DNA from: Thioclava electrotropha
GTDB taxonomy: Bacteria; Pseudomonadota; Alphaproteobacteria; Rhodobacterales; Rhodobacteraceae
Direction: 5' to 3'
NCBI RefSeq assembly: GCF_002085925.2
Contig: NZ_CP053562.1
Span: 2,150,001-2,214,000, forward strand
Length of the DNA: 64,000 nt
The notes under the pieces are model-generated. The model worked only from the letters and a program-made list of their open reading frames with translations. It did not search any database and was not told the origin of the DNA. The position numbers were made by a program, and so were the translations under genes. Positions 43,016-50,960 of this stretch are shown one piece after another. Numbering within the stretch: the first letter of the stretch is position 1; every line of letters starts with the position of its first letter.

Positions 43016-43717
43016 ATGAGCTTTGACCGTTCCATCAAGATCGCGCCCTCGATCCTGTCGGCCGATTTCGCCAATTTCGGCGCCGAGATCCGCGCCATCG
43101 AAGATCAGGGGGCCGATTGGGTCCATGTCGACGTGATGGACGGGCATTTCGTGCCGAACCTCACCTTCGGCCCGCCCGCCGTGAAAGCGTTCCGCCCGCA
43201 TGTGAAGACCTTCATGGACGTCCACCTGATGATCGCGCCTGTCGATCCCTACATCGAAGCCTATGCCGAAGCGGGCGCCGATATGATCGTGGCGCATTGG
43301 GAGGCCGGCCCGCACCCGCATCGCACGCTGCAGGCGATCAAGGCGCAGGGCGTGAAATGCGGCATCTCGCTGAACCCCGGAACGCCTGCCAACGTGATCT
43401 CGGAACTGCTCGACCTCGTCGACATGGTTCTCGTGATGAGCGTGAACCCCGGCTTCGGTGGTCAGAAATTCATCCCCTCCAGCATCAATAAGGTCCGCCA
43501 AGTGCGCGAAATGATTGGCGATCGCGAGATTCACATTCAGGTGGATGGCGGCGTCGATCCGACCACGGTCGGCCCGCTGGTCGAAGCCGGCGCGGATTGC
43601 TTCGTGGCTGGCTCGGCCGTCTTCAAGGGCGGTTCGGTCGACAAACCCGAGGTCTATGGCGCGAATATGCGCGCGATCCGCGAAGCGGCACAGGGGGCCC
43701 TCAAAGCGGCGCAATGA
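43016..43717 (+). CDS. cbbE: Ribulose-phosphate 3-epimerase, Calvin cycle
   Basis: 233-residue TIM barrel converting xylulose 5-phosphate to ribulose 5-phosphate for phosphoribulokinase. Signature segments: [56 protein letters not shown] and VDGGVDPTT. The start follows CCGGAGGACCCC. A dyad follows the stop, and then comes the MBL module. Confidence 0.95.
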   Translation: MSFDRSIKIAPSILSADFANFGAEIRAIEDQGADWVHVDVMDGHFVPNLTFGPPAVKAFRPHVKTFMDVHLMIAPVDPYIEAYAEAGADMIVAHWEAGPHPHRTLQAIKAQGVKCGISLNPGTPANVISELLDLVDMVLVMSVNPGFGGQKFIPSSINKVRQVREMIGDREIHIQVDGGVDPTTVGPLVEAGADCFVAGSAVFKGGSVDKPEVYGANMRAIREAAQGALKAAQ

Positions 43718-43730
43718 CGAGCAGAACGAC

Positions 43731-43776
43731 GCAGGGCGGCGCGGTCGCAAAACCGTGATCTGACCGCTTGCCCTGC
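43731..43776 (+). terminator. Large interrupted hairpin after cbbE
   Basis: Two stems GCAGGGC/GCCCTGC and GCGGTC/GACCGC enclose a 15-base loop in the 112-base gap between cbbE and the next gene. No T-run follows, so it is more likely a processing or stability element, or a weak attenuator, than a full terminator. Confidence 0.4.
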
Positions 43777-43829
43777 CGCCGCCTCTCGTTCATATTCGTG
43801 GAATTGAATACCAGTAAGGGAGGACTGGC

Positions 43830-44738
43830 ATGACTTTCACGCGACGCACCATTCTGCGCGGAGGGCTGGCGATGGGCGCCATGACCGCCCTTCCCCGGCT
43901 CAGCTTCGCCGCCCAGACCCTCGAAATGGGATCGGCCCGGCTCGACACGCTGTCCGATGGCAATCTCGTGCTGCCGATCGGCTTCGTGACCGATAACCCC
44001 GAGGCCAAGCCGATCCTTGAGAAATACGGCATCACCGGAGACTCGGTCGAGCCGCCCTGCAATGTCACGCTCTATCGCGACGGGACCAACACGGTGCTGT
44101 TCGACGTGGGCTCGGGCAATGATTTCATGCCCTCGGCGGGCAAGCTGATGGAAGCGATGGATGCGCTCGAAGTCGCGCCCGATGACGTGACCCATGTCGT
44201 CTTCACCCATGGCCACCCGGATCACCTCTGGGGTGTGCTCGACGATTTCGACGAGCCGTTCTTCGCTAACGCCCAGCACATGATGGGCAAGGACGAGTTC
44301 GAATATTGGCTGAATCCCGAGACGCTCGACACGATCGACGATGGCCGCAAGACCTTCGCGGCCGGCGCGCTGCGCCGCCTCGAAATCCTTGAAGATCAGA
44401 TCGACACTTTCGGCGATGGCGCGGAAATCCTGCCCGGCATCATGGCGCAGATGACCCCCGGCCATACGCCCGGTCACATGTCCTTCCACATCAAGAACGG
44501 CAACACGCAGGCCTTCATCATCGGCGATGCGATCGTGAACCACTACCTCGCCTTCGCGGCGCCGGGCATGGAGGCGGGCTCGGATCAGAACCCGGAGCTG
44601 GGCGCAAAGACCCGCGTGGCGCTGCTGGATCAGCTTGCGACCGATAAGCTGCCGATCATCGGCTATCACCTGCCCGAAGGTGGTCTGGGCCGGGTCGAGC
44701 GCGACGGCGACGCCTATCGCTACGTGCCGGAGGTCTGA
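43830..44738 (+). CDS. Tat-exported MBL-fold metallohydrolase
   Basis: 302 residues starting with a twin-arginine signal (TRRTILRGG, hydrophobic core, cleavage likely after LSFA, about residue 27), so it should fold in the cytoplasm and act in the periplasm. The canonical metal motif HGHPDH is at 127-132, with further ligands in TPGHTPGHM and IIGDAI. The specific substrate is unknown; the fold covers lactonases, thioesterases, sulfur dioxygenases and others. It lies 112 bases after cbbE and only 2 bases from the next MBL gene, so it opens a coupled set (MBL, MBL, thioredoxin-fold, phosphoglycolate phosphatase, cbbY). Confidence 0.85.
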   Translation: MTFTRRTILRGGLAMGAMTALPRLSFAAQTLEMGSARLDTLSDGNLVLPIGFVTDNPEAKPILEKYGITGDSVEPPCNVTLYRDGTNTVLFDVGSGNDFMPSAGKLMEAMDALEVAPDDVTHVVFTHGHPDHLWGVLDDFDEPFFANAQHMMGKDEFEYWLNPETLDTIDDGRKTFAAGALRRLEILEDQIDTFGDGAEILPGIMAQMTPGHTPGHMSFHIKNGNTQAFIIGDAIVNHYLAFAAPGMEAGSDQNPELGAKTRVALLDQLATDKLPIIGYHLPEGGLGRVERDGDAYRYVPEV

Positions 44739-44740
44739 GG

Positions 44741-45697
44741 GTGAAAAAACTTCTTTTGACCAGCGTCTTGGCGGGGCTTCTTCATGTAAGCCCCGCGCTC
44801 GCCTCGGAGGACGTGCCGGACATGTATCCCGGCTCGGTTCTCTATTCGAAGCCCTATGAGGTGATCCCCGGCGTCTGGACTTCGATCGGGGCCACCGCGC
44901 CGCCGACCTATGAGAATTCGGGCCATAACAACAATCTCAGCTTCATCGTCACCGGCGATGGCGTGGTCGTGGTGAATTCCGGCGCGTCCTATCAGCTCGC
45001 CCGCGCGCTGCATGACGAGATCAAGGCGGTGACCGATCAGCCGGTGAAGCTGGTGATCAACGAGAACGGTCAGGGCCATGCGATGCTCGGCAATAATTAC
45101 TGGATCGAACAGGGTGTGCCGGTGCTCGCCCATGTCGATGCGGCGGCCGAGTTCGAGCAGGACGCAGGCGGCGCTTTCGAAGCGCTGAAGTCTTACGGCA
45201 AGGAGACCGCCGAGGGCACCGATCCGAAACTGCCCACCGAGACCTTCGAGGACAAGCGCGTCATCGAGATGGGCGACATGACCATCGAAGTGATGCATCT
45301 CGGCCCCGCGCACAGCCCCGGCGACACGCAGGTCTGGCTGCCGGAGCAGAAGTTCATGATCGCGGGCGATATCGCCTTCTCCGAACGGATGCCGCCGATC
45401 TTCTCGGGCACCTGCACGAGCTGCTGGATCGAGACCTTCGAGACCAAATTCGCGCCGCTGGAGCCCGCCTTCATCATCCCCGGTCACGGCCACCCGACCA
45501 ATCTCGACAAGGTCACGCGGGGCACGACAGGCTACCTGAAATACCTGCGCGGCAAGATCGGTGAGCATATCGACAATGGTGGCGATCTGACCGAGGCCTA
45601 CTACGTGGATCAGAGCCCCTACAAAAACCTCGACACGTTCGAGGAACTGGCGACGAAGAACGCGGGCGTCGTCTACGAGGAAATGGAATTCGAATAG
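44741..45697 (+). CDS. Exported MBL-fold protein with degenerate metal motif and CxxC (SoxH-like)
   Basis: 318 residues from GTG 44741 with a Sec signal (MKKLLLTSVLAGLLHVSPALAS, cleavage near 22). The overall order of strands and the later ligand positions are MBL-like: His191 in GPAHSPGD, Asp210 in IAGDIAF, His249 in IIPGHGHP. The first motif, normally HxHxDH, reads NENGQGHA at 107-114 in an otherwise good context (INENGQGHAMLGN versus the usual VNTHxHGDHxLGN). A CTSC pair sits at 225-228. The protein may bind one metal, none, or use different ligands. It resembles exported MBL proteins near sox genes in Rhodobacteraceae, but a sox role is only a guess. Confidence 0.78.
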   Translation: MKKLLLTSVLAGLLHVSPALASEDVPDMYPGSVLYSKPYEVIPGVWTSIGATAPPTYENSGHNNNLSFIVTGDGVVVVNSGASYQLARALHDEIKAVTDQPVKLVINENGQGHAMLGNNYWIEQGVPVLAHVDAAAEFEQDAGGAFEALKSYGKETAEGTDPKLPTETFEDKRVIEMGDMTIEVMHLGPAHSPGDTQVWLPEQKFMIAGDIAFSERMPPIFSGTCTSCWIETFETKFAPLEPAFIIPGHGHPTNLDKVTRGTTGYLKYLRGKIGEHIDNGGDLTEAYYVDQSPYKNLDTFEELATKNAGVVYEEMEFE

Positions 45698-45705
45698 GAG
45701 GTCTC

Positions 45706-46260
45706 ATGGCCGTCACACCCCCCGTCTGCGATTTCGGCTGGAAGGCTCCGGGCTTCACCCTGCCCGGCACCGATGGCAAGCAATATAGCTTTGAAGACAT
45801 CCGTGGCCCCAAGGGCACGCTCGTGATGTTCATCTGCAACCATTGCCCCTATGTCCAGTCGATCCTCGACCGCATCCTGCGCGATGCGGCGGAGTTGCAG
45901 AAAGCGGGGATCGGGGTCGTGGCGATCTCGGCCAACGATGTCGACGACTACCCCGAGGACAGCTTCGAGAACATGGCCAAACTGGCCGAGGAGAAGGGCT
46001 TCCCCTTCCCCTATCTCTATGACGAAAGCCAGGCGGTGGCGAAGGCCTACGGCGCCGCCTGCACCCCCGATTTCTTCGGTTTCAACGCCGATGACGGGCT
46101 GCAATATCGCGGGCGTCTCGATGCCTCGACCAAGCAGGCCGCTGCGGCAGACGCCAAGCGCGAGCTTTACGAGGGCATGATGATGGTCGCGGAAACCGGC
46201 GAAGGCCCGCGCGACCAGATCCCGTCGATGGGCTGCTCGATCAAGTGGAAAGCCGCATGA
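45706..46260 (+). CDS. Thioredoxin-fold (redoxin/PRX-like) protein with CNHC site
   Basis: 184 residues without signal peptide, so probably cytosolic. The N-terminal APGFTLPGTDGKQYSFEDI and the active-site segment FICNHCPYVQSI (Cys-Asn-His-Cys near 44-47) place it in the PRX_like1 group of the thioredoxin/AhpC superfamily. Such proteins may act as thiol reductases or peroxidases; no function is established for this one. It starts 8 bases after the degenerate MBL gene and its stop overlaps the next gene, so it is tightly coupled to both. Confidence 0.85.
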   Translation: MAVTPPVCDFGWKAPGFTLPGTDGKQYSFEDIRGPKGTLVMFICNHCPYVQSILDRILRDAAELQKAGIGVVAISANDVDDYPEDSFENMAKLAEEKGFPFPYLYDESQAVAKAYGAACTPDFFGFNADDGLQYRGRLDASTKQAAAADAKRELYEGMMMVAETGEGPRDQIPSMGCSIKWKAA

Positions 46261-46919
46261 GCGACGCCCCTTCCGTCATCTTCGACCTCGACGGGACGCT
46301 GATCGACTCCGTGCCCGCGATCCATGCCGTCTCGAATGCCGTGCTGACCGAGATGGGCTTCGAACCGCTCTCGCTTCCAATGATCCGTAGCTTCGTCGGC
46401 AAGGGCGTGCCCAACCTCGTGCGCCAGTTGCTGATCACCTCGGGCGAAGATCCGGACGGGCCGCTTTTCGCCCGTGTGGAGCACGCGCTGATCGCGCGCT
46501 ACGAGACGGACGTGGAGGGCAACGTGCCCTATCCCAACGTGATCGCCGCGCTCGACACGCTCAAGGAGATGGGCTGCCGGATGGCCGTGTGCACCAACAA
46601 GCCCTTCGCGCCCGCCGAGGCCGCTTTGCGCCATGTCGGTCTCTGGGAGTATTTCGAGCTGACGCTGGGCGGGGATTCCATGCCCACCCGCAAGCCCGAG
46701 CCGCAGATGCTGCACCATTGCCATCAGGCGCTCGGCGGCGGCGCGATGATCTATGTCGGGGACTCCGAGGTCGATGCGGAAACGGCGGTGAACGCGCAGG
46801 CGCCCTTCGCGATCTATTCCGAGGGCTATCGCAAGACGCCGCTGACCGAAGTGCCCCATGACGTGGCCTTCTCGGATTGGGCGATGCTGCCCGGTCTGGT
46901 GGAGGGCTGGAAATGGTGA
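46257..46919 (+). CDS. gph: Phosphoglycolate phosphatase (HAD family)
   Basis: 220 residues from ATG 46257, which overlaps the previous stop (ATGA); a GTG four codons upstream is less likely. HAD motifs: VIFDLDGTLIDS, CTNKPF with the second-motif Thr, KPEPQML Lys, and YVGDSEVDAETA acid pair. It hydrolyses 2-phosphoglycolate made by the RuBisCO oxygenase side reaction. In cbb operons this gene is named cbbZ. It overlaps cbbY by 7 bases. Confidence 0.9.
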   Translation: MSDAPSVIFDLDGTLIDSVPAIHAVSNAVLTEMGFEPLSLPMIRSFVGKGVPNLVRQLLITSGEDPDGPLFARVEHALIARYETDVEGNVPYPNVIAALDTLKEMGCRMAVCTNKPFAPAEAALRHVGLWEYFELTLGGDSMPTRKPEPQMLHHCHQALGGGAMIYVGDSEVDAETAVNAQAPFAIYSEGYRKTPLTEVPHDVAFSDWAMLPGLVEGWKW

Positions 46920-47614
46920 GCGCGCTGATCTTCGACGTCGACGGCACGCTGGCCGAGACCGAAGAAGCGCATCGCCGCGCCTTCAACGAGACCTTCGCGG
47001 CGCGCGGCGTCGACTGGAACTGGTCGCAGGAAACGTACCGCGAACTCCTGAAGACCACCGGCGGCAAGGAGCGCATGGCGCGCCACCGCGAGGTCATGGG
47101 CTTCGGCCCCTCTGACGACGAAATCGCCGAACTGCACAAGATCAAGACCCGGCGTTATGTCGAGATCATAACCGACGGCGAGGTGCCGCTGCGCCCCGGC
47201 GTGGCGCGGCTGATCGCCATTGCGCGCGACGCGGGATTGAAGCTCGCCATCGCCACGACCACGAACCGGCCCAATGTCGATGCGCTGATCCGCGCGACGC
47301 TGGGCGCCGATCCCGATCACCTGTTCGACGCGATCGCAGCGGGCGACGAGGTGGAGACAAAGAAGCCCGCGCCCGACGTGTTCGAGCTGGCGCTGAACCG
47401 GTTGCATCTGCCGCCCGAGGCCTGCATCGCTTTCGAGGATAGCGAAATGGGTCTACAATCGGCGCAAGGGGCTGGGCTTCGCGTGCTGATAACCCCTTCG
47501 GCCTATACCGACGGGGGCGATTTCTCGAGCGCGGAGTGGGTTCTTCCCGACCTCTCGCATGCCTTACCGCCCGAGATCACGGAAGGGCTGGGACAGAGTG
47601 CCGCAATTTCATAA
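46913..47614 (+). CDS. cbbY: Xylulose-1,5-bisphosphate phosphatase CbbY (HAD family)
   Basis: 233 residues; ATG 46913 (MVSALIFDVDGTLAETEE) was preferred over an upstream codon because it begins directly with the HAD motif. Further motifs: ATTTNRPN, KKPAPDVFELAL and AFEDSEMGLQSA. In autotrophs CbbY destroys xylulose 1,5-bisphosphate, a potent misfire inhibitor of RuBisCO, and so works with the CbbQO activase encoded upstream. It ends the coupled block; the next gene starts 45 bases later. Confidence 0.9.
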   Translation: MVSALIFDVDGTLAETEEAHRRAFNETFAARGVDWNWSQETYRELLKTTGGKERMARHREVMGFGPSDDEIAELHKIKTRRYVEIITDGEVPLRPGVARLIAIARDAGLKLAIATTTNRPNVDALIRATLGADPDHLFDAIAAGDEVETKKPAPDVFELALNRLHLPPEACIAFEDSEMGLQSAQGAGLRVLITPSAYTDGGDFSSAEWVLPDLSHALPPEITEGLGQSAAIS

Positions 47615-47659
47615 GATTATCCCCGGCACTATCTGCTGGGCAGGTTAACGGAGGCCGCC

Positions 47660-48526
47660 ATGATCAAACCTGACGTCAAAGCGTTTTTCGACACCGCGAC
47701 TTTCACCGTCTCTTACGTGGTGAAAGATCCGGGCAGCAAATCCTGCGCCGTCGTCGATAGCGTGCTCGATTTCGACTATTCCTCGGGTCGCACGGATACC
47801 AAATCCGCCGACGAGGTCATCGCCTATGTGCAGGAAAACGGTCTTGAGGTGGAATGGATCCTCGAGAGCCACGTCCATGCCGACCACCTCTCCGCCGCGC
47901 CCTATATTCAGGAGCGCGTCGGCGGCAAGATCGGTATCGGCGACCGCATTCAGGTCGTGCAGGACACGTTCGGCAAGATCTTCAACGAAGGCACCGAATT
48001 CCAGCGCGACGGCTCACAGTTCGACAAGCTCTTCAAGGAAGGCGACACGTTCACCGTGGGCGCACTTGAAGGCAAGGTCCTGCACACGCCGGGCCACACG
48101 CCCGCTTGCCTCACCTACGTGATCGGCGATGCGGCCTTCGTGGGCGATACGCTCTTCATGCCCGATTTCGGCACCGCGCGCTGCGACTTCCCCGGAGGGT
48201 CGGCAGAAACGCTCTATTCCTCGATCCAGAAAATCCTCACCCTGCCCGACGAGACCCGCATCTTCGTGGGCCACGACTACAAGGCTCCGGGCCGTGACGA
48301 ATACGCGTGGGAAACCAGCGTGGCCGAGGAAAAGGCGCGCAACATCCATATCGGCGGCGGCAAGTCCGAGGCCGAATTCGTCAAGATGCGCACCGAGCGC
48401 GACGCGACGCTGGCGATGCCGAAGCTGATCATCCCCTCGCTGCAGGTGAACATGCGCGCAGGCCAGATGCCGCCCGCCGATGACGAGGGCAAGACCTATC
48501 TCAAAGTTCCGGTGAACGGGCTCTGA
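47660..48526 (+). CDS. Persulfide dioxygenase-like MBL-fold protein (Blh MBL domain type)
   Basis: 288 residues, no signal peptide, cytosolic. Metal ligands: HVHADH (71-76), His146 in HTPGHTPACL, Asp163 in VGDTLF, and His205 in VGHDYKAPGRD. The GTARCDFPGGSAETLYSSIQ stretch is typical of the ETHE1/Blh group, which oxidises glutathione persulfide to sulfite. The gene following encodes a DUF442 sulfurtransferase, which is fused to this domain in Blh proteins. The pair probably detoxifies or oxidises sulfide. An alternative glyoxalase II role is less likely because of the neighbour. Confidence 0.85.
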   Translation: MIKPDVKAFFDTATFTVSYVVKDPGSKSCAVVDSVLDFDYSSGRTDTKSADEVIAYVQENGLEVEWILESHVHADHLSAAPYIQERVGGKIGIGDRIQVVQDTFGKIFNEGTEFQRDGSQFDKLFKEGDTFTVGALEGKVLHTPGHTPACLTYVIGDAAFVGDTLFMPDFGTARCDFPGGSAETLYSSIQKILTLPDETRIFVGHDYKAPGRDEYAWETSVAEEKARNIHIGGGKSEAEFVKMRTERDATLAMPKLIIPSLQVNMRAGQMPPADDEGKTYLKVPVNGL

Positions 48527-48594
48527 GACCATAAGAGAGCGGGCGGGCATGATCCCGCCCGTCTCCATCTAAAGGCAGGATAACAGGACAGATT

Positions 48595-49035
48595 ATGGAA
48601 CTGCGCAAACTTACCGACGAGTTTTCCGTCGCCCCGCAGATCGAGCCCGAGGACGTGCCGAAGCTCGCCGAAATGGGCTTTCGCACGCTGATCATCAATC
48701 GCCCCGACGAAGAGATCGAGGACGCGGATCAACGCTCGGACGCAATCGCGGCGCTGTGCCAGTCGCATGGCCTCACCCCCTATTACCTTCCCTATTATCC
48801 CGGCGAACTGAGCCTGGAACTGGTCGACGATTTCGCAACGATCATGGATGCCGCGGAAAAGCCCGCCTTGGGCTATTGCCGCTCGGGCACCCGCTCGTCG
48901 CATCTGTGGGGGGTCAGCCAAGCGGGGGAAATGGAGATCGACAAGATCGTCGCCACGGCGGCCGAAGCGGGCTATGACCATTCCTCGCTGGTGCCGGTGA
49001 TGCAGTATTACGCCAGCCGCCGCGATCAGGCCTGA
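48595..49035 (+). CDS. TIGR01244/DUF442 sulfurtransferase (Blh N-terminal domain type)
   Basis: 146 residues with a phosphatase/rhodanese-like P-loop CRSGTRS (95-101), the catalytic Cys being residue 95; FRTLIINRPDEE near 29-40 is typical. This family equals the N-terminal domain of Blh and transfers sulfane sulfur, for example to glutathione to make the persulfide used by the dioxygenase. It is 68 bases after the dioxygenase gene, across a GGGCGGG/CCCGCCC hairpin (48541-48560) with no T-run, and 24 bases before the SulP gene. Confidence 0.85.
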   Translation: MELRKLTDEFSVAPQIEPEDVPKLAEMGFRTLIINRPDEEIEDADQRSDAIAALCQSHGLTPYYLPYYPGELSLELVDDFATIMDAAEKPALGYCRSGTRSSHLWGVSQAGEMEIDKIVATAAEAGYDHSSLVPVMQYYASRRDQA

Positions 49036-49059
49036 TCCGCGCCTAATCCGAAGACCGAG

Positions 49060-50811
49060 ATGCTCAAACGCTACCTGCCGATCCTCAGCTGGGGGCGCGA
49101 CTACGATCGCCCGACCTTCGAGGCCGATCTGATCGCGGCTGTGATTGTGACGATCATGCTGATCCCGCAATCGCTGGCCTACTCGCTGCTGGCTGGCATG
49201 CCGCCGGAATACGGGCTTTACGCCTCGGTACTGCCACTGCTGATCTACGCAGTCTTCGGCACCTCGCGGCCTCTGGCCGTGGGGCCCGTCGCGGTGATCT
49301 CGTTGATGACCGCTGCCGCGGTGGGCAAAGTCGCGGCACAGGGCACGCCTGAATATATCGCCGCCGCCGTGGCGCTGGCCTTCCTGTCGGGCGTGATGCT
49401 GGTGATCATGGGCTTCCTGCGGATGGGCTTCATCACGGCCTTCCTCAGCCACCCGGTTCTGTCGGGCTTCACCTCCGCCGTGGGCATCCTGATCGCTGCG
49501 GGTCAGATGAAGCATTTCTTCGGCATTCAGGGCGAAAGCGGCGGCATTTTCGACATTCTCGGCGGGCTCTGGGCGCATCTCGGCCAGACCAACGGCTACA
49601 CGGTCGTCATCTCGATCCTGTCGCTGGTCTTCCTGTTTTGGGCGCGGCGCGGGTTGAAACCGCGCCTGCTGAAGGCGGGGCTGTCCGAGCGGCTCGCGGC
49701 GATCCTGACCCGCGCGGCCCCCGTCTATGCGGTGGCCGCGACCATCCTGATCACCTGGCTCTTCGGGCTGGAGGGGCGCGGCGTCCGCGTGGTGGGCACC
49801 GTGCCGCTCGGCTTCCCGACGCCGAGCCTTCCGCCCGCCGATCTCGCGCTCTGGAAGGAACTCTTTGTCCCGGCGCTGCTGATAGCGATCATCGGCTATG
49901 TCGAGACGATCTCCGTCGCCCAGACACTGGCCGCGAAGAAACGTCAGCGCATCGACCCGGATCAGGAATTCATCGCATTGGGCGGCGCCTCCATCGGCTC
50001 CGCGATCTCGGGGTCCTTCCCGATCACGGGCGGGTTCGCGCGCTCCGTCGTCAGTTTCGAGGCCGGCGCGACAACGCCCGCCGCCGGGGCCTTCACCGCG
50101 ATCGGGGTGGCGCTCGCGACCTTCACCCTGACCCCTGCCCTCTATTATCTGCCGCAAGCGACGCTCGCGGCCACGATCTTCGTCTCGGTGCTGACGCTGG
50201 TCGACACCAAAGCGCTTAAGCGTACGTTCAAATACGCACCGCGCGAAGGCATTGGCATGGCGCTGACCGTGCTGGTCACGCTGATCTGGGGCGTCGAGGA
50301 CGGCATCGCCTTCGGCGTCATTCTCTCGATCGCGCTGCGGCTATGGGCCAGCTCGCGCCCGCACGTGGCCGAACTGGGTCAGGTTCCCGGCACCGAGCAT
50401 TTCCGCAATATTCAACGCCACCGCGTGAGCTGCGCGCCGGGCATCCTCAGCCTGCGCATCGACGAGAGCCTGTGGTTCCCGAATGCCCGCTTCGTCGAGG
50501 AGATGATCTACGACCGCATCGCCAGCGACGAGACGATCAAGCATGTCGTGCTGAACTGCCCCGCGATCAACCATATCGACATGTCCGCGCTCGAGGCGCT
50601 GGAAGAGGTGAACGACCAGCTCAACGATGCGGGCGTGCGGCTGCACCTGTCCGAAGTGAAGGGTCCGGTGATGGACCGGCTCACGCGCTCGGACCTGATC
50701 ACGCATCTGACCGGGCAGATCTACCTCACCCATTATGACGCGCTGGCGACCCTTGCCCCCGAGACCACCCAAGGTTGCGCGCACGAGAGCCGCATCGAGA
50801 CCCATCGCTAA
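49060..50811 (+). CDS. SulP family anion transporter with STAS domain
   Basis: 583 residues. The N-terminal ~400 residues form the multi-helix SulP permease (signature AYSLLAGMPPEYGLYASVLPLLIYAVFGTSR); the last ~120 are a cytosolic STAS domain (LSLRIDESLWFPNARFVEE..., NCPAINHIDMSALEALEE). SulP proteins carry sulfate, bicarbonate, carboxylates and others, generally by H+ or Na+ symport or exchange. Next to sulfur oxidation genes sulfate is plausible, while bicarbonate uptake would suit the carbon-fixation operon; the sequence does not decide. The ribosome binding site is weak (GAAGACCGAG). Confidence 0.9.
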   Translation: MLKRYLPILSWGRDYDRPTFEADLIAAVIVTIMLIPQSLAYSLLAGMPPEYGLYASVLPLLIYAVFGTSRPLAVGPVAVISLMTAAAVGKVAAQGTPEYIAAAVALAFLSGVMLVIMGFLRMGFITAFLSHPVLSGFTSAVGILIAAGQMKHFFGIQGESGGIFDILGGLWAHLGQTNGYTVVISILSLVFLFWARRGLKPRLLKAGLSERLAAILTRAAPVYAVAATILITWLFGLEGRGVRVVGTVPLGFPTPSLPPADLALWKELFVPALLIAIIGYVETISVAQTLAAKKRQRIDPDQEFIALGGASIGSAISGSFPITGGFARSVVSFEAGATTPAAGAFTAIGVALATFTLTPALYYLPQATLAATIFVSVLTLVDTKALKRTFKYAPREGIGMALTVLVTLIWGVEDGIAFGVILSIALRLWASSRPHVAELGQVPGTEHFRNIQRHRVSCAPGILSLRIDESLWFPNARFVEEMIYDRIASDETIKHVVLNCPAINHIDMSALEALEEVNDQLNDAGVRLHLSEVKGPVMDRLTRSDLITHLTGQIYLTHYDALATLAPETTQGCAHESRIETHR

Positions 50812-50933
50812 AGCACTTCGCGGCCTAGATCGGCGCCCATGCGGGTTGCCATAACGCCCAGAAAATAGGACATTCGGATATATCTTCCGGAGCGGAGAAT
50901 TCGCGCGCTGGAATAGTAGTAACGAGCTACGCG

Positions 50934-50952
50934 ACCTACCTAATTGTGAGGT
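50934..50952 (+). promoter_or_regulatory. Lux-box-like dyad upstream of the LuxR gene
   Basis: ACCT-N11-AGGT (ACCTACCTAATTGTGAGGT) has the outer spacing of a lux box but a poor interior. It overlaps the GAGGTG ribosome binding region of the luxR gene, 8 bases from its start. It may be chance. Confidence 0.25.
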
Positions 50953-50960
50953 GAAACGCG

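Noticed and set aside
48541-48560. GGGCGGG/CCCGCCC hairpin as a terminator between the dioxygenase and sulfurtransferase genes
   Set aside because: No T-run follows and the downstream gene is close and functionally linked; at best a stability element.
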